A program made the position numbers and the translations under genes. From contig NZ_JAVBIK010000001.1 of the NCBI RefSeq assembly GCF_032193805.1, forward strand, positions 2,439,001-2,503,000: a stretch of 64,000 nt of DNA, written 5' to 3'. Shown in pieces: positions 8,715 to 18,002 of the stretch (the first letter of the stretch is position 1; every line of letters begins with the position of its first letter). The notes under the pieces were generated by a model. The model was not told the origin of the DNA. It saw only the letters and a list, made by a program, of their open reading frames with translations, and did no database searches. This DNA is from Rhodoferax potami (GTDB lineage Bacteria; Pseudomonadota; Gammaproteobacteria; Burkholderiales; Burkholderiaceae_C).

Positions 8715-10574
8715 ATGCGACCCTCTAGTCTTCCTGCAGCCGCGCCTGCCGCTCCCCCGTCGGCGCCCGGCATGCCACCTTCCTCGGATTGGAAGACGTT
8801 GCAACGCTTGTTTCCGTACCTCTGGACCTACAAATGGCGGGTCATCGCAGCCCTGGGCTTCATGGTGGCGGCAAAGTTGGCGAACGTCAGCGTGCCCTTG
8901 CTGCTCAAGCAGCTGGTGGACGCCATGACCCTTAAGCCCGGTGACGCCACGGCAGTGCTGGTGGTACCCGTGGCCCTGCTTGTCGGGTATGGCGCATTGC
9001 GGCTGTGCACGTCCTTGTTCAGCGAACTGCGCGAGCTGGTGTTTGCCAAGGCGACCGAGGGCGCCGCACGGTCCATTAGTCTGCAGGTGTTCCGCCACCT
9101 GCATGCCATGAGCTTGCGCTTCCACCTGGAGCGCCAGACCGGTGGCATGACGCGCGATATCGAGCGGGGCACCCGTGGTGTGCATTCGCTGATCAACTAT
9201 TCGCTCTACAGCATCGTACCCACCCTGATCGAGGTGACGCTGGTGCTCACGCTGCTGGCCGTCAAGTTTGACGTTTGGTTTGCCTGGATCACCGGCATTG
9301 CGCTGGTGGTGTACATCGGCTTTACCGTCACCGTGACCGAGTGGCGCACCCAGTTCCGCAAGAAGATGAACGAGATGGACAGCACGGCGCACAGCCGGGC
9401 CATCGATTCGCTGCTGAATTACGAGACGGTGAAGTACTTCAACAACGAAGACTTCGAGGCCCGCCGCTACGACGAGAACCTGGAGCGCTATCGCCGGGCA
9501 GCCGTCAAAAGCCAGCGCACCCTGAGCCTGCTCAATAGCGGCCAGCAGCTCATCATTGCCAGCGCGCTGGTCACCATGCTGTGGCGTGCCACGCAGGGTG
9601 TGGTGGACGGGCGCATGACGCTGGGCGACCTGGTCATGGTTAACGCCTTCATGATCCAGCTCTACATTCCCCTGAACTTTCTGGGCGTGATTTACCGCGA
9701 GATCAAACAGAGCCTGACCGACCTGGAAAAGATGTTCAGCCTGATGGAGCGTGAGCGCGAGATTGCGGATTCGCCGGATGCGCGCCCCCTGCAACTGGCG
9801 GCCGGCGGGGCCGATGCCAGCGTGCGGTTTGAAGATGTGACCTTCAGCTATGACCCGACAGGCAGCCAAGCCGCTGCGGGCACCGAGGCGCGCACCATCC
9901 TGCACCACATCAGTTTCGAGATACCGGCGGGTAAAACTGTTGCGGTAGTCGGTCCCAGCGGCTCGGGCAAGTCGACTTTGGCGCGGCTGCTATTCAGGTT
10001 TTATGACGTGCAGCAGGGCCGCATCACCATTGCCGGGCAAGACATCCGCAACGTCACCCAAGGCAGCGTGCGCCAGGCGATCGGGATCGTGCCGCAGGAC
10101 ACCGTGCTGTTCAACGATACGGTGGAATACAACATTGCTTATGGCCGCCCCGGTGCCAGTCGTACCGAGGTGGAATCAGCCGCCAAGGCCGCTCACATCC
10201 ACGGCTTTATTGCCGCGGCCCCTCGCGGTTACGACACCATGGTGGGCGAGCGGGGCTTGAAGCTCAGTGGGGGCGAAAAACAGCGCGTGGCCATTGCCCG
10301 CACGCTGCTCAAGAACCCGCCCGTGATGATTTTTGACGAAGCCACCAGCGCGCTGGACAGCGCCAATGAGCGCGCGATCCAGGCTGAGTTGCAAGGCGTT
10401 TCTCGCAACAAAACGACCCTGGTGATTGCGCACCGTTTGTCGACGGTGGTGGATGCGCACGAGATATTGGTGATGGATGCCGGTCGCATCATCGAGCGCG
10501 GCAATCATGCCGAGCTGCTATTGGCCAATGGACGTTACGCGTCCATGTGGGCTTTGCAACAAAGTGGGGAGTAG
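8715..10574 (+). CDS. ABC exporter, HMT1/Atm1-like (fused permease and ATPase)
   Basis: A half-transporter that dimerises in the inner membrane. Residues about 40-330 form the six-helix ABC transmembrane domain and include the Atm1/HMT1-typical NYETVKYFNNEDFE motif; residues about 370-615 form the ATPase with Walker A (GPSGSGKST), signature (LSGGEKQR), Walker B (VMIFDEATSALD) and the H-loop (IAHRLST). Members of this group export glutathione-linked or metal-related compounds. I favour the ATG at 8715; an in-frame TTG at 8706 is the alternative. Followed directly by a small membrane-anchored protein gene. Confidence 0.9.
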   Translation: MRPSSLPAAAPAAPPSAPGMPPSSDWKTLQRLFPYLWTYKWRVIAALGFMVAAKLANVSVPLLLKQLVDAMTLKPGDATAVLVVPVALLVGYGALRLCTSLFSELRELVFAKATEGAARSISLQVFRHLHAMSLRFHLERQTGGMTRDIERGTRGVHSLINYSLYSIVPTLIEVTLVLTLLAVKFDVWFAWITGIALVVYIGFTVTVTEWRTQFRKKMNEMDSTAHSRAIDSLLNYETVKYFNNEDFEARRYDENLERYRRAAVKSQRTLSLLNSGQQLIIASALVTMLWRATQGVVDGRMTLGDLVMVNAFMIQLYIPLNFLGVIYREIKQSLTDLEKMFSLMEREREIADSPDARPLQLAAGGADASVRFEDVTFSYDPTGSQAAAGTEARTILHHISFEIPAGKTVAVVGPSGSGKSTLARLLFRFYDVQQGRITIAGQDIRNVTQGSVRQAIGIVPQDTVLFNDTVEYNIAYGRPGASRTEVESAAKAAHIHGFIAAAPRGYDTMVGERGLKLSGGEKQRVAIARTLLKNPPVMIFDEATSALDSANERAIQAELQGVSRNKTTLVIAHRLSTVVDAHEILVMDAGRIIERGNHAELLLANGRYASMWALQQSGE

Positions 10575-10577
10575 GTG

Positions 10578-11192
10578 ATGGATGTTCTGTTGTTATTGGT
10601 AGCGGCACTCGCTTTCGCGTGGGCCAAAAAGAAGGACCAGAGCGAGCGGATTGCCCTGCTGGGTTCGACGCTGTCGCGCTTTGATATTGAAAAGTTGATG
10701 GAAAGCCTCACCGACGGGTATCTGCGGGCCTTGGGCGAGGAAGATGCCGAGCGCCAGGCACAGGTCTGGAGCTACCTCGAGGTGCAAGAGCAAACCCTGA
10801 GCGAGCAATTCGCGGCGTTTGCGGCCGAGTTCGCCACGCTGGAGGCGTCCGCGACACGCGTGAGCCGTTTGCCCATCGCCATTCCTTACGCGGCCCGCTG
10901 GTGGCCAGCGGCAGGGTTTGATGCGCGGGAAGCGTTTGCAGTGCACGCGCGTGGCATTGCCGCTGTGGTTGAAAACCGTGCGGGCTTGGCGCCCAAGCGC
11001 CGTGCGTTCACCCTGTCGGCAGAACTCTTTTTAATGCAGCACACCTGCCATTGGTATTGCCGCTCCAAGACGGTGGCCTCCGCTCGTTTGCTGGCGCGGC
11101 ACAAGACGGCCTATCAGCAGGTGCTGCAATCGGTGAGCGTTGGCACCCGCGATGCGTATCTGGCATTGACCGGGCAGAACTTGCCAGCCTGA
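10578..11192 (+). CDS. Uncharacterised protein with one N-terminal membrane segment
   Basis: About 204 residues. I do not recognise the family. The N terminus (MDVLLLLVAALAFAW followed by KKKD) looks like a single membrane anchor with a cytoplasmic basic flank; the rest is helical, rich in Ala, Glu and Arg, with a Trp/His/Cys-containing stretch (MQHTCHWYCRS) near residue 155. The start ATG at 10578 is preceded in frame by GTG at 10575; either touches the stop of the ABC exporter, so the two are probably co-transcribed. Confidence 0.65.
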   Translation: MDVLLLLVAALAFAWAKKKDQSERIALLGSTLSRFDIEKLMESLTDGYLRALGEEDAERQAQVWSYLEVQEQTLSEQFAAFAAEFATLEASATRVSRLPIAIPYAARWWPAAGFDAREAFAVHARGIAAVVENRAGLAPKRRAFTLSAELFLMQHTCHWYCRSKTVASARLLARHKTAYQQVLQSVSVGTRDAYLALTGQNLPA

Positions 11193-11200
11193 AAGCGGCA

Positions 11201-11234
11201 AAAAAAGAGGGTCCAGCGATCAAGCCAGACCCTC
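11201..11234 (-). terminator. Terminator facing the porin remnant
   Basis: GAGGGTC and GACCCTC form a 7-base stem with a 14-base loop. Read on the minus strand it is followed by a run of seven T (the A run at 11200-11206), so it ends minus-strand transcription coming from the porin remnant at 11280. It lies just past the plus-strand stop at 11192. Confidence 0.7.
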
Positions 11235-11279
11235 AACCCGTCGCAATTTAACCTTTATCAACCCGGAGTACGTGCGCCC

Positions 11280-11579
11280 TTAAAAGGTCTTGCGCAAAGA
11301 AATTTCAGCGCCTTCGCCCGAGGCATTGCTCTTTTCTGAGCCGTTGGCGTAAAAGCGTTTCTGTGTGTCGCGCACCAGCGAGAAGTGCACGCCGGTCGTT
11401 GCATCCAGCAGCCAGGCGTAACCGATCCCGATGCGGAAGCTGTCTACGTCGGAGCTGGCGTCGGTTGCAGATTTACGCGCTGTTTCGTCGATGTTGCGCA
11501 CAGAAGCCCGGATTTCTCCTGGTCCGTAAGGCACCCGAACACCGACGGTGAACACATTTTGGGAGCCGGTGCCGACTTA
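11280..11579 (-). pseudogene. C-terminal remnant of a Gram-negative porin
   Basis: The frame reads GSQNVFTVGVRVPYG, a strand pattern like the late strands of betaproteobacterial trimeric porins (WTVGVAVPFG-type), then several amphipathic strands and ends EISLRKTF with the C-terminal Phe required for outer membrane insertion. A full porin is about 350 residues, but here an in-frame stop (TAA at 11577-11579, minus strand) leaves about 99 codons, with only a GTG at 11555 as a start. A terminator still follows. The region upstream to 11713 has a hydrophobic stretch in another frame, so a deletion may have joined a leader region to the tail out of frame. Confidence 0.6.
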
Positions 11580-11775
11580 GCAAATGCATCTCTGATCAAT
11601 GCACACAGGGTGAGCGGCAGCAGGATGGATGGAATAGGGTCCACTTCAAATCTTCTCGCTGGTGTGAAATCAGCCAACTCTTCATAAGTCAGACGTCGGA
11701 GGACTGAAGGCAAGTCTAGGAGAAAGTCTGAAATCCAAAATCAGTGAGAGCCCTACCGGGGATGGGGCGGAGGGG
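11580..11775. other. Non-coding stretch between porin remnant and GntR regulator gene
   Basis: I find no convincing gene here. A minus-strand frame (11444-11713) contains PSILLPLTLCALIRDAFA, which resembles a leader peptide core, but it runs out of frame with the porin tail. It could be the decayed 5' part of the porin gene. Confidence 0.4.
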
Positions 11776-12537
11776 TTAGGCAGCTTCGATCTTGCGCCGC
11801 AGTCGCTCGCGACTGTTGCTCAAGTGCATGAACATCGAGGCCTTGGCAGACGCAGCATCCTGGCGCGCGATGGCGTCGAAGATGGCTTCATGCTCGCGTT
11901 GGGCGATCTCTTTTCCGTCCGACAAAATGGGGAGTACCTCGCCGAATTGGACCGCCGCTGCATGGCTTTTGGCGGTCCCTGTGCCTTCGTGGGAGTGAGA
12001 GCGCAAGGTGGTATTGCCCAAGTTGCCCAGCACTTCCAAAAAATACTGGTTGTCGGTAGCGGCAGCTATCTCAGCGTGGAAACGGTAGTCGTCTTCCACC
12101 GTGCTCTTTCCCGCCTGCCAGTTGGTCCGATAGCTCTGCAAGGCGTCGCGCATCACCGCCAAATGAGTCTCCGTGCGGCGTAAGGCCGCGAGGTTTGCGG
12201 CCTCGGATTCCAGGCTGATCCGCAACTCCAGCATGGCAAGGGTTTGCTTGACATGTAGTTCTGGCGGCGGGGATGACAGCAGGCCGCCGTTCACAGGCCG
12301 CTCCAGCACGAATGTGCCTATTCCGTGACGCGTCTTCACAAAGCCACTGGCCTGTAGGCTGGACATCGCCTCGCGGACCACCGTTCGGCTCACGCTGAAC
12401 TCTTGCATCAGCAATGGCTCCGTTGGAATGCGGTCCCCGGGTTTGAGCTCGCCCGCCAGGATGCGCGCCTGAAGACTGTCGACCACCCGCTGTGGTTGGC
12501 TTTTGCTGGTGAGGGGTTTTGGGGAGGGAGTGGTCAT
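11776..12537 (-). CDS. GntR-family transcriptional regulator, FadR (FCD) subfamily
   Basis: A 253-residue repressor-type protein. Residues about 18-80 are the winged helix of GntR (PTEPLLMQEFSVSRTVVREAMSSLQ, then KTRHGIGTFV); the C-terminal part is the helical FCD ligand domain with the metal-binding Asp/His pattern (DYRFHAEIAAATDN, then a late H in EHEAIFDAI). I use the ATG at 12537; a TTG at 12546 extends the frame. Regulators of this kind usually control sugar-acid or short organic acid breakdown and sit divergent to their targets. Here the divergent neighbour is only a fragment of an enolase-superfamily gene. Confidence 0.88.
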   Translation of the reverse strand: MTTPSPKPLTSKSQPQRVVDSLQARILAGELKPGDRIPTEPLLMQEFSVSRTVVREAMSSLQASGFVKTRHGIGTFVLERPVNGGLLSSPPPELHVKQTLAMLELRISLESEAANLAALRRTETHLAVMRDALQSYRTNWQAGKSTVEDDYRFHAEIAAATDNQYFLEVLGNLGNTTLRSHSHEGTGTAKSHAAAVQFGEVLPILSDGKEIAQREHEAIFDAIARQDAASAKASMFMHLSNSRERLRRKIEAA

Positions 12538-12663
12538 ATGAGTCAAGTTTTAATGAGGGCGCGAATGATCTCGATCACCCAATTTACAACGCATAAGGGT
12601 TGGCGCCATCCAAGAGGTCAGATGTCTTGGTCCGTTGACACTGCATCAATTTGCGGACATCCC

Positions 12664-12912
12664 ATGAAGATCGAAAAAATTACAGGGCAGATATTCACCT
12701 ACCCCACCTGGCGGTCGGTCGACAGCGATGGGCACTCTCACCCGGGCGCAGAGAGCCAGCCAAAAATGGCACTGCTGACCCTGCAGGCGGATACCGGCGA
12801 TAGGGTTATGCATGAGCTGATCGATGCGGAAATGTGGTTTGTCAATCTAAGCAACACAAGCTTGTGCTGGGACAAGGAGCATGAGCCTGCGCTCTATCTT
12901 GTAGACCTGTAA
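12664..12912 (+). pseudogene. Truncated enolase-superfamily (mandelate racemase-like) gene
   Basis: The reading frame from the ATG at 12664 gives 82 residues. The first about 45 (MKIEKITGQIFTYPTWR, then DSDGHSHPG and ALLTL) look like the capping-domain start of mandelate racemase/muconate lactonising enzymes. The rest does not continue the family and no barrel domain follows, whereas full members have 370-400 residues. It lies divergent from the FadR-type regulator, the position expected for a regulated sugar-acid dehydratase, so I read it as the leftover of a lost catabolic operon. Confidence 0.55.
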
Positions 12913-12983
12913 ATCCGGCAACTTGTAGGGGCGGTTTGCCGGGCCAATGGTGAATCCATGCGTTTCACGCATAATGCGCGCCC

Positions 12984-13961
12984 ATGGAAACCAAATGGCT
13001 CGAAGACTTCGTGTCTCTGGCTGAAACCCGGAGTTTCAGCCGCTCTGCGCAACTGCGCCACGTCACCCAACCCGCGTTCTCTCGTCGCATCCAGTCTCTA
13101 GAGGCTTGGGCGGGCACCGACCTGGTGGACCGCAGCAGCTACCCGACCCGGCTGACACCGGCGGGTGAAACGCTCTACGACCAGTCCCTGGAGGTGCTGC
13201 AGGCCCTGCAAAGCACCCGCGCCATGCTGCGCGGGCATACGACTGCCGCCCAAGACGTCGTGGAATTTGCGGTGCCGCACACGCTGGCGTTTACGTTTTT
13301 TCCGGCGTGGGTGTCCGAGTTGCGCGAGAAGTTCGGCCCCATGAAGAGCCGGCTGATTGCACTGAATGTGCACGACGCGGTGATGCGCCTGGTGGAAGGC
13401 AGCTGCGACTTGCTGATCGCCTACCACCACCCCTCCCAGCCCTACCAGTTGGATGCAGACCGCTATGAAATGGTCAGCCTGGGGGAAGAGATCGTGGCCC
13501 CGTATTCCAAGCCGGATGCCGATGGCAACCCGATGTTCTGCTTGCCCGGCAAACTGGGCCAGCCTTTGCCTTATCTTGGCTATGCACCCGGCGCCTATCT
13601 GGGCCAGATGGTGGAACTCATCTTGAAGCAGGCAGACGCTCCGATCCATTTCGACCGTGTGTATGAGACCGATATGGCAGAGGGCCTCAAGGCCATGGCT
13701 CTCGAGGGGCATGGTGTCGCCTTTTTGCCGCACAGTGCGGTCAAGAAAGACCTCCGTGCCAAAAAGCTGGTTAGTGCTTTGCCGCCGCACATGAAAGGTC
13801 TGCAAATCACTATGGAGGTGCGCGCCTACCGCGAGCGTTTGGCCTTGCGGGAGACCGGTCGCGGGCTCAGCGCAGCCCAGCGCGCCCACGCGCGCGCGCC
13901 CAAAGGCTCAGCGCAGGCCCTGTGGGACTACCTGCACGCCCAAGGCAGCATGCCGGCCTGA
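12984..13961 (+). CDS. LysR-family transcriptional regulator
   Basis: A 325-residue LysR regulator. The N-terminal winged helix is clear in residues 1-60 (WLEDFVSLAETRSFSRSAQ, then TQPAFSRRIQSLEAW), followed by a linker helix and a periplasmic-binding-like effector domain (about 90-300). The helix-turn-helix starts KWLEDF, a pattern of a subgroup that includes YjiE/HypT-like regulators. No divergent target gene is present; the downstream amino-acid binding protein is the nearest candidate. C-terminal tail is Ala/Arg rich. Confidence 0.9.
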   Translation: METKWLEDFVSLAETRSFSRSAQLRHVTQPAFSRRIQSLEAWAGTDLVDRSSYPTRLTPAGETLYDQSLEVLQALQSTRAMLRGHTTAAQDVVEFAVPHTLAFTFFPAWVSELREKFGPMKSRLIALNVHDAVMRLVEGSCDLLIAYHHPSQPYQLDADRYEMVSLGEEIVAPYSKPDADGNPMFCLPGKLGQPLPYLGYAPGAYLGQMVELILKQADAPIHFDRVYETDMAEGLKAMALEGHGVAFLPHSAVKKDLRAKKLVSALPPHMKGLQITMEVRAYRERLALRETGRGLSAAQRAHARAPKGSAQALWDYLHAQGSMPA

Positions 13962-14068
13962 TAGTTGCTTGCCCCCCGCACTGCCGCTTATCGCTGCCAC
14001 AAGCTGAAAGCGGCACCCCGGGGTAAGGTGCAAGACCTGCCCTCATTCTTTATGTCGTTGGAGTTGAC

Positions 14069-14980
14069 ATGACCTTTCGTTCTGTACGGGATGCCGCCAA
14101 GGCCATCTGTCTATTGAGTTGCCTGGGGGCCGCAGTCTGGGGTGGCGGGGCGCATGCCGCAGGCGTGCTTGATCGGGTGGGTGCTGGTGGCAAGCTGCTG
14201 ATCGGGCACCGCGAATCCTCCATCCCGTTTTCGTATGTCAATGCCGACAAAAAGCCGGTCGGCTATGCCGTCGATTTGTGCCTCAAGCTGGCAGAGGCGG
14301 TGCGCAAGAAGACCGGCGCCAAGAACATGCAGGTCGAAATGGTGCAGGTCACCTCTGCAAACCGGATCGCCATGGTGGCTGAGGGCAAAGTAGACCTCGA
14401 GTGTGGGTCCACCACCAACAATGCCGAGCGGCGCGAGAAAGTGGCCTTTACGGTTCCGCACTTCATTACCGGCGCCCGTTTGCTGGTGCGCGCCAACGCA
14501 CGGATTGACCGGATTGAAGACCTCGAAGGCAAGAAACTGGTCTCCACCAAAGGAACGACGCCGCTCAAGGCCGCTGAACAAGCCAATCGTGAGCGCCTGC
14601 TGGGGGTCACGATTCTGGAGGCGCCTGACCATGCCAAGGCGGTCGAGATGGTCGAAAAAGGCGATGCTGATGCGTTTGTCATGGATGACGTGTTGCTTTA
14701 CGGTTTGGCCGCCAATCGCCCCAAGCCCGATGCCCTGAAGGTGGTGGGCAAGTTTTTGACGACCGAGCCCTTGGCCATCATGCTGTCCAAGAATGATCCG
14801 GAGTTCAAAAAGCTGGTCGACGAAGAAATGCGCCGGCTGATCGTCAGCAAAGAGATTCAGCCGATCTACGACAAATGGTTTTTGAAGCCGATTCCGCCCA
14901 ACGACAAGGCCCTAAACCTGCCGGTGAGCTATTTGCTGCGCGATTTCTGGAAGTACCCCAGCGACTTCGTGCCGTTCTGA
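14069..14980 (+). CDS. Glutamate/aspartate-type ABC transporter substrate-binding protein (GltI-like)
   Basis: A periplasmic family 3 binding protein of 303 residues with a signal peptide ending GGGAHAAG. Typical features are the GHRESSIPFSY segment, YAVDLCLKLAEAV, the ECGSTTNNAERR motif near residue 112 (characteristic of GltI-type proteins), and the C-terminal EIQPIYDKWFLKPIPP. It probably captures an acidic amino acid. No gltJKL permease or ATPase genes lie next to it, so it is an orphan in this window. Confidence 0.85.
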   Translation: MTFRSVRDAAKAICLLSCLGAAVWGGGAHAAGVLDRVGAGGKLLIGHRESSIPFSYVNADKKPVGYAVDLCLKLAEAVRKKTGAKNMQVEMVQVTSANRIAMVAEGKVDLECGSTTNNAERREKVAFTVPHFITGARLLVRANARIDRIEDLEGKKLVSTKGTTPLKAAEQANRERLLGVTILEAPDHAKAVEMVEKGDADAFVMDDVLLYGLAANRPKPDALKVVGKFLTTEPLAIMLSKNDPEFKKLVDEEMRRLIVSKEIQPIYDKWFLKPIPPNDKALNLPVSYLLRDFWKYPSDFVPF

Positions 14981-15032
14981 GCGGTAGTGTGGCCTCTCAA
15001 ACAGGCCGGCGGGTTTTGGGACAATAGCGGTC

Positions 15033-16079
15033 ATGACCTCCACCGCCACTCCCCAATCCCTCACCATTGCCCGCCCTGACGACTGGCACTTGCATGTGCG
15101 CGACGGTGCCGCCCTGAGCACCGTGGTGCCGCATACGGCCGCCCAGTTCGGCCGCGCGATCATCATGCCCAATCTCAAGCCGCCGGTGACCACTGCCGAG
15201 CAGGCGTTGGCTTACAAGGCGCGTATTCAGGCCGCGGTGCCGGCCGGTGTGCAGTTTGAGCCCTTGATGACGCTCTACCTCACCGACAACCTGCCCGCCG
15301 ACGAAATCGCCCGCGCCAAAGACGCTGGTGTCGTGGCCGCCAAGCTCTACCCCGCAGGCGCCACCACCAACAGCGACGCCGGTGTGACCGATTTGCGCAA
15401 AACCTACAAGACGCTGGAGGCCATGCAAAAGGCCGGTCTGTTGCTCTTGGTTCATGGTGAAGTGACCAGCAGCGACATCGACTTGTTCGACCGTGAAGCG
15501 GTGTTCATCGACACCCAGTTGATCCCGCTGCGCCGCGATTTTCCTGAGCTGAAAATTGTGTTTGAGCACATCACCACCCTGGAGGCCGCGCAATACGTGC
15601 AGGCGGCAGACCGCTTCACGGCGGCCACCATCACCGCCCACCACCTGCTCTACAACCGCAACGCCATCTTTACCGGCGGTATCCGTCCGCATTACTACTG
15701 CCTGCCGGTTTTGAAGCGTGAGACCCACCGCCAAGCGCTGGTCAAGGCGGCGACCAGCGGCTCCCCCAAGTTTTTCTTGGGCACAGACAGCGCTCCCCAT
15801 CCGGCACACCTCAAGGAGCACGCCAGTGGCTGCGCCGGTTGCTACACCGCACACGCCGCCATGGAGCTGTACGCGCAGGCGTTTGATGCCGCAGGTGCGC
15901 TCGACCAGCTGGAAGGGTTTGCCAGCTTCCACGGTGCAGACTTTTACAGTCTGCCCCGCAACACCGGCAGTATCACGCTCCAACGCGAAACCTGGACGCC
16001 GCCTGAGAGCTTTGCTTTCGGCGAGACCACCCTCAAGCCGCTGGCCGCAGGCGAAGCATTGCAGTGGCGTTTGGTCTAG
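15033..16079 (+). CDS. pyrC: Dihydroorotase, class II (PyrC)
   Basis: Catalyses cyclisation of carbamoyl aspartate to dihydroorotate in pyrimidine synthesis. The 348-residue protein has the metal-binding [10 protein letters not shown] near residue 15, the carboxylated Lys region ([13 protein letters not shown]), H-containing LVHGEV and FEHITT strands, and the late GTDSAPH motif with the catalytic Asp. Length and motif order match E. coli-type PyrC. The stop overlaps the start of the next gene by 16 bases. Confidence 0.96.
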   Translation: MTSTATPQSLTIARPDDWHLHVRDGAALSTVVPHTAAQFGRAIIMPNLKPPVTTAEQALAYKARIQAAVPAGVQFEPLMTLYLTDNLPADEIARAKDAGVVAAKLYPAGATTNSDAGVTDLRKTYKTLEAMQKAGLLLLVHGEVTSSDIDLFDREAVFIDTQLIPLRRDFPELKIVFEHITTLEAAQYVQAADRFTAATITAHHLLYNRNAIFTGGIRPHYYCLPVLKRETHRQALVKAATSGSPKFFLGTDSAPHPAHLKEHASGCAGCYTAHAAMELYAQAFDAAGALDQLEGFASFHGADFYSLPRNTGSITLQRETWTPPESFAFGETTLKPLAAGEALQWRLV

Positions 16080-16810
16080 AAGCCATTGACTGGGCTGCGC
16101 CGTGGCTTTCGCCCTGGCGCGGCGCGGGCGAGCGCGTTGCGCAAGGCGTGGACGCCGGGCAAACCGTCGCCCAGGCCCTGAATGCCCAGGGTATGGCCCC
16201 GGTGCGCTTTATTCCGCAAAATGAGCTGCCATCGGGCACGGCTTATGAGCAGCATATTTTTGACACCGGGGGCGTGCCGACCCGGGACGGCCTGCACGAT
16301 TTTTTCAATGGGTTGTGCTGGATGCACTTTCCACTCGCCAAGCAAAAGCTCAACCGGCTGCAGGCTGAGCAGATCGCCCAGACCGGCATCCAGCCGGTAC
16401 GCGGCCCAGCGCGGGACGCACTCACGGTGTTTGATGAAAACGCGGCACTGCTGATCGCGCCCGATGCGTTGTGGGATGCGCTGGCTGCCAAAGATTGGGC
16501 GCGCCTGTTTGGCCCCTTGCGCCCCATGTGGGCCGAGGCGACGTTGATCCTCTTCGGCCACGCGCTGCTGGAAAAGCTGGTTTATCCACGAAAACCGATC
16601 ACAGCCCACGTATTTCGTGCGCAGGCAGCTACTAATTCGATAGCGGATTTGGATGCGTGGTTAGCCGGGGCTTTGAGTGCCCCCATGCTGGCTGCCAAGC
16701 CCTTTGCCCACCTGCCGGTGCTGGGCGTGCCTGGCTGGTGGCCGGACAACACGCTGCCCGGTTTCTATGAAGACACCAGCGTCTTCCGGCCGCTCAGGCC
16801 TTCAGCTTGA
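16064..16810 (+). CDS. DUF3025 family protein
   Basis: A 248-residue protein of a family common in Beta- and Gammaproteobacteria without known function. The segment [18 protein letters not shown] near residue 83 is the family's hallmark. The GTG at 16064 lies inside the pyrC end, giving a 16-base overlap that suggests coupled translation. Codons around residues 183-195 coincide with a copy of the dispersed repeat. The last 17 bases overlap the convergent TctC-type gene. Confidence 0.8.
   Translation: MAFGLEAIDWAAPWLSPWRGAGERVAQGVDAGQTVAQALNAQGMAPVRFIPQNELPSGTAYEQHIFDTGGVPTRDGLHDFFNGLCWMHFPLAKQKLNRLQAEQIAQTGIQPVRGPARDALTVFDENAALLIAPDALWDALAAKDWARLFGPLRPMWAEATLILFGHALLEKLVYPRKPITAHVFRAQAATNSIADLDAWLAGALSAPMLAAKPFAHLPVLGVPGWWPDNTLPGFYEDTSVFRPLRPSA
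16602..16644 (-). repeat. Dispersed repeat copy 2 (inside DUF3025 gene)
   Basis: Read on the minus strand: GCTATCGAATTAG-TAGCTGCCTGCGC (26-base core), a 9-base spacer, then GTGGGCTG. It aligns without gaps to the other copies and keeps the host frame open. Confidence 0.6.
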
Positions 16811-17804
16811 GCAGGTGCACCATCACCCGTGCGGTGGTGAGGTCGAAGTCAATCTGCGAATAAAAGTCTTTGCCGGCGAGCCAGGAGGCATCCCAGCGGT
16901 TTTGCTTGAGCGTGGCTTTCCACTCTTCGTGCTGGGTCGCCAGGCGGATCGCCTCCACCATGGCGCTTTTCCGTGCGACCGGTACGGCTTGCCCAGTAAA
17001 TACGCCGCGCCAATTTGCCATGTCGAGCTGCAGCCCCTGATCGCGCATGGACGGAATGCCGAACGAGGATTTGCGGGACGAAACGCCGATCGCCCGCAAC
17101 TGGCCGCTGGCAATCTGTGCGCTGAACTCGCTGAAGCCGGAGACGCCGATGGCGGCCTTGCCCGACAACACAGCGGCAGCTACCTCAGTGCCGCCCGCAA
17201 ACGGCAGGTAGACCAAATCCTCAGGGTTGGCACCGGCGGAACGGGCGAAGACGCCCGCAAAAATGTGGTCGACCCCACCAGCCGAGCCGCCCGCCACGGG
17301 TACTGCTTTCAGTGACGCTTTCATGGCGGCTGAGAGGTCGGTCGCGGTTTTGATCGGCGAGTTGGCGGCCACCACCATCACCAGGTAGTCGCTGGTGAGC
17401 CGGGCCAGCGGAGCCAGCACCGCCATGTCAACGGCGGGCTTTTGCAATGCCACGGCGCCCACCATGACGGTACCGCCCATGATCAGGGTGTGGGGGTCTG
17501 CGGCGTATTTCTCTGCGTAGTAGGCCAAGCCGAGCGTACCGCCCTTGCCGCCTTTGTTTTCATATTCAATGTTGTCGACGCTGCCTGTTGCGAGCAGGGC
17601 ACTGCCCAGGGCGCGCCCCGTCTGGTCCCAGCCACCGCCGGCATTGGCCGGAATCACAATCCGCAGCTTTTGCGACAGCTTGCTCACTGGTGCGGTCTTG
17701 GCGCCCACGACTTTGGCCGTTTGTGCAAAGCTTGCAGTGGCGGCCATGAGTGTGCTGCCGGCAGCCCATTGGGCGAGGAGGGTGCGACGGTTGATCAGGT
17801 GCAT
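16794..17804 (-). CDS. TctC/Bug-type substrate-binding protein, orphan
   Basis: A periplasmic binding protein (336 residues) of the tripartite tricarboxylate transporter family. It starts with a signal peptide (RRTLLAQWAAGSTLMAATASFAQ) and shows LRIVIPANAGGGWDQTGRALG, the TctC signature, and later GGSAGGVDHIFAG. No tctA or tctB membrane genes adjoin it, which is usual for the expanded Bug set of Burkholderiales. Its ligand is probably a carboxylate. It converges on the DUF3025 gene with a 17-base overlap. Confidence 0.88.
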   Translation of the reverse strand: MHLINRRTLLAQWAAGSTLMAATASFAQTAKVVGAKTAPVSKLSQKLRIVIPANAGGGWDQTGRALGSALLATGSVDNIEYENKGGKGGTLGLAYYAEKYAADPHTLIMGGTVMVGAVALQKPAVDMAVLAPLARLTSDYLVMVVAANSPIKTATDLSAAMKASLKAVPVAGGSAGGVDHIFAGVFARSAGANPEDLVYLPFAGGTEVAAAVLSGKAAIGVSGFSEFSAQIASGQLRAIGVSSRKSSFGIPSMRDQGLQLDMANWRGVFTGQAVPVARKSAMVEAIRLATQHEEWKATLKQNRWDASWLAGKDFYSQIDFDLTTARVMVHLLKLKA

Positions 17805-17930
17805 AGAAGGGCTTGTGGGGGGAAGAGCAGGCTATTCTCACCGCTTGAGGCGGGTTTGAGACCTGACTGCTTTGTAAAAAAATAGCAGTTCAGAATGCCC
17901 ATAAACTTCATGGGCTCAAGCAGCGGGGTG

Positions 17931-17959
17931 CTTGAATTCACGCCCCGCGCCCCTACTAT
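17931..17959 (+). promoter_or_regulatory. Putative promoter of htpX, sigma-32-like
   Basis: CTTGAA at 17931-17936, 13 bases, then CCCCTACT at 17950-17957 resembles the heat-shock sigma factor pattern (CTTGAAA ... CCCCATNT). The same stretch can be read as a sigma-70 pair, TTGAAT and TACTAT with 16 bases between. The htpX ATG is 44 bases further on. Heat-shock control of htpX is known in E. coli. Confidence 0.5.
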
Positions 17960-18002
17960 CTGCATTAACGGCCCGTGAAGGGCGCTTTTCCGAGAGAAAA
18001 CC

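Noticed and set aside
17866-17900. TGCTATTTTTTTACAAAGCAG (minus strand) as another copy of the dispersed repeat
   Set aside because: The GCTA start fits, but the GAGCTGCTCGCGC half and the GGGCGCTA end are missing, so it cannot be aligned with confidence.
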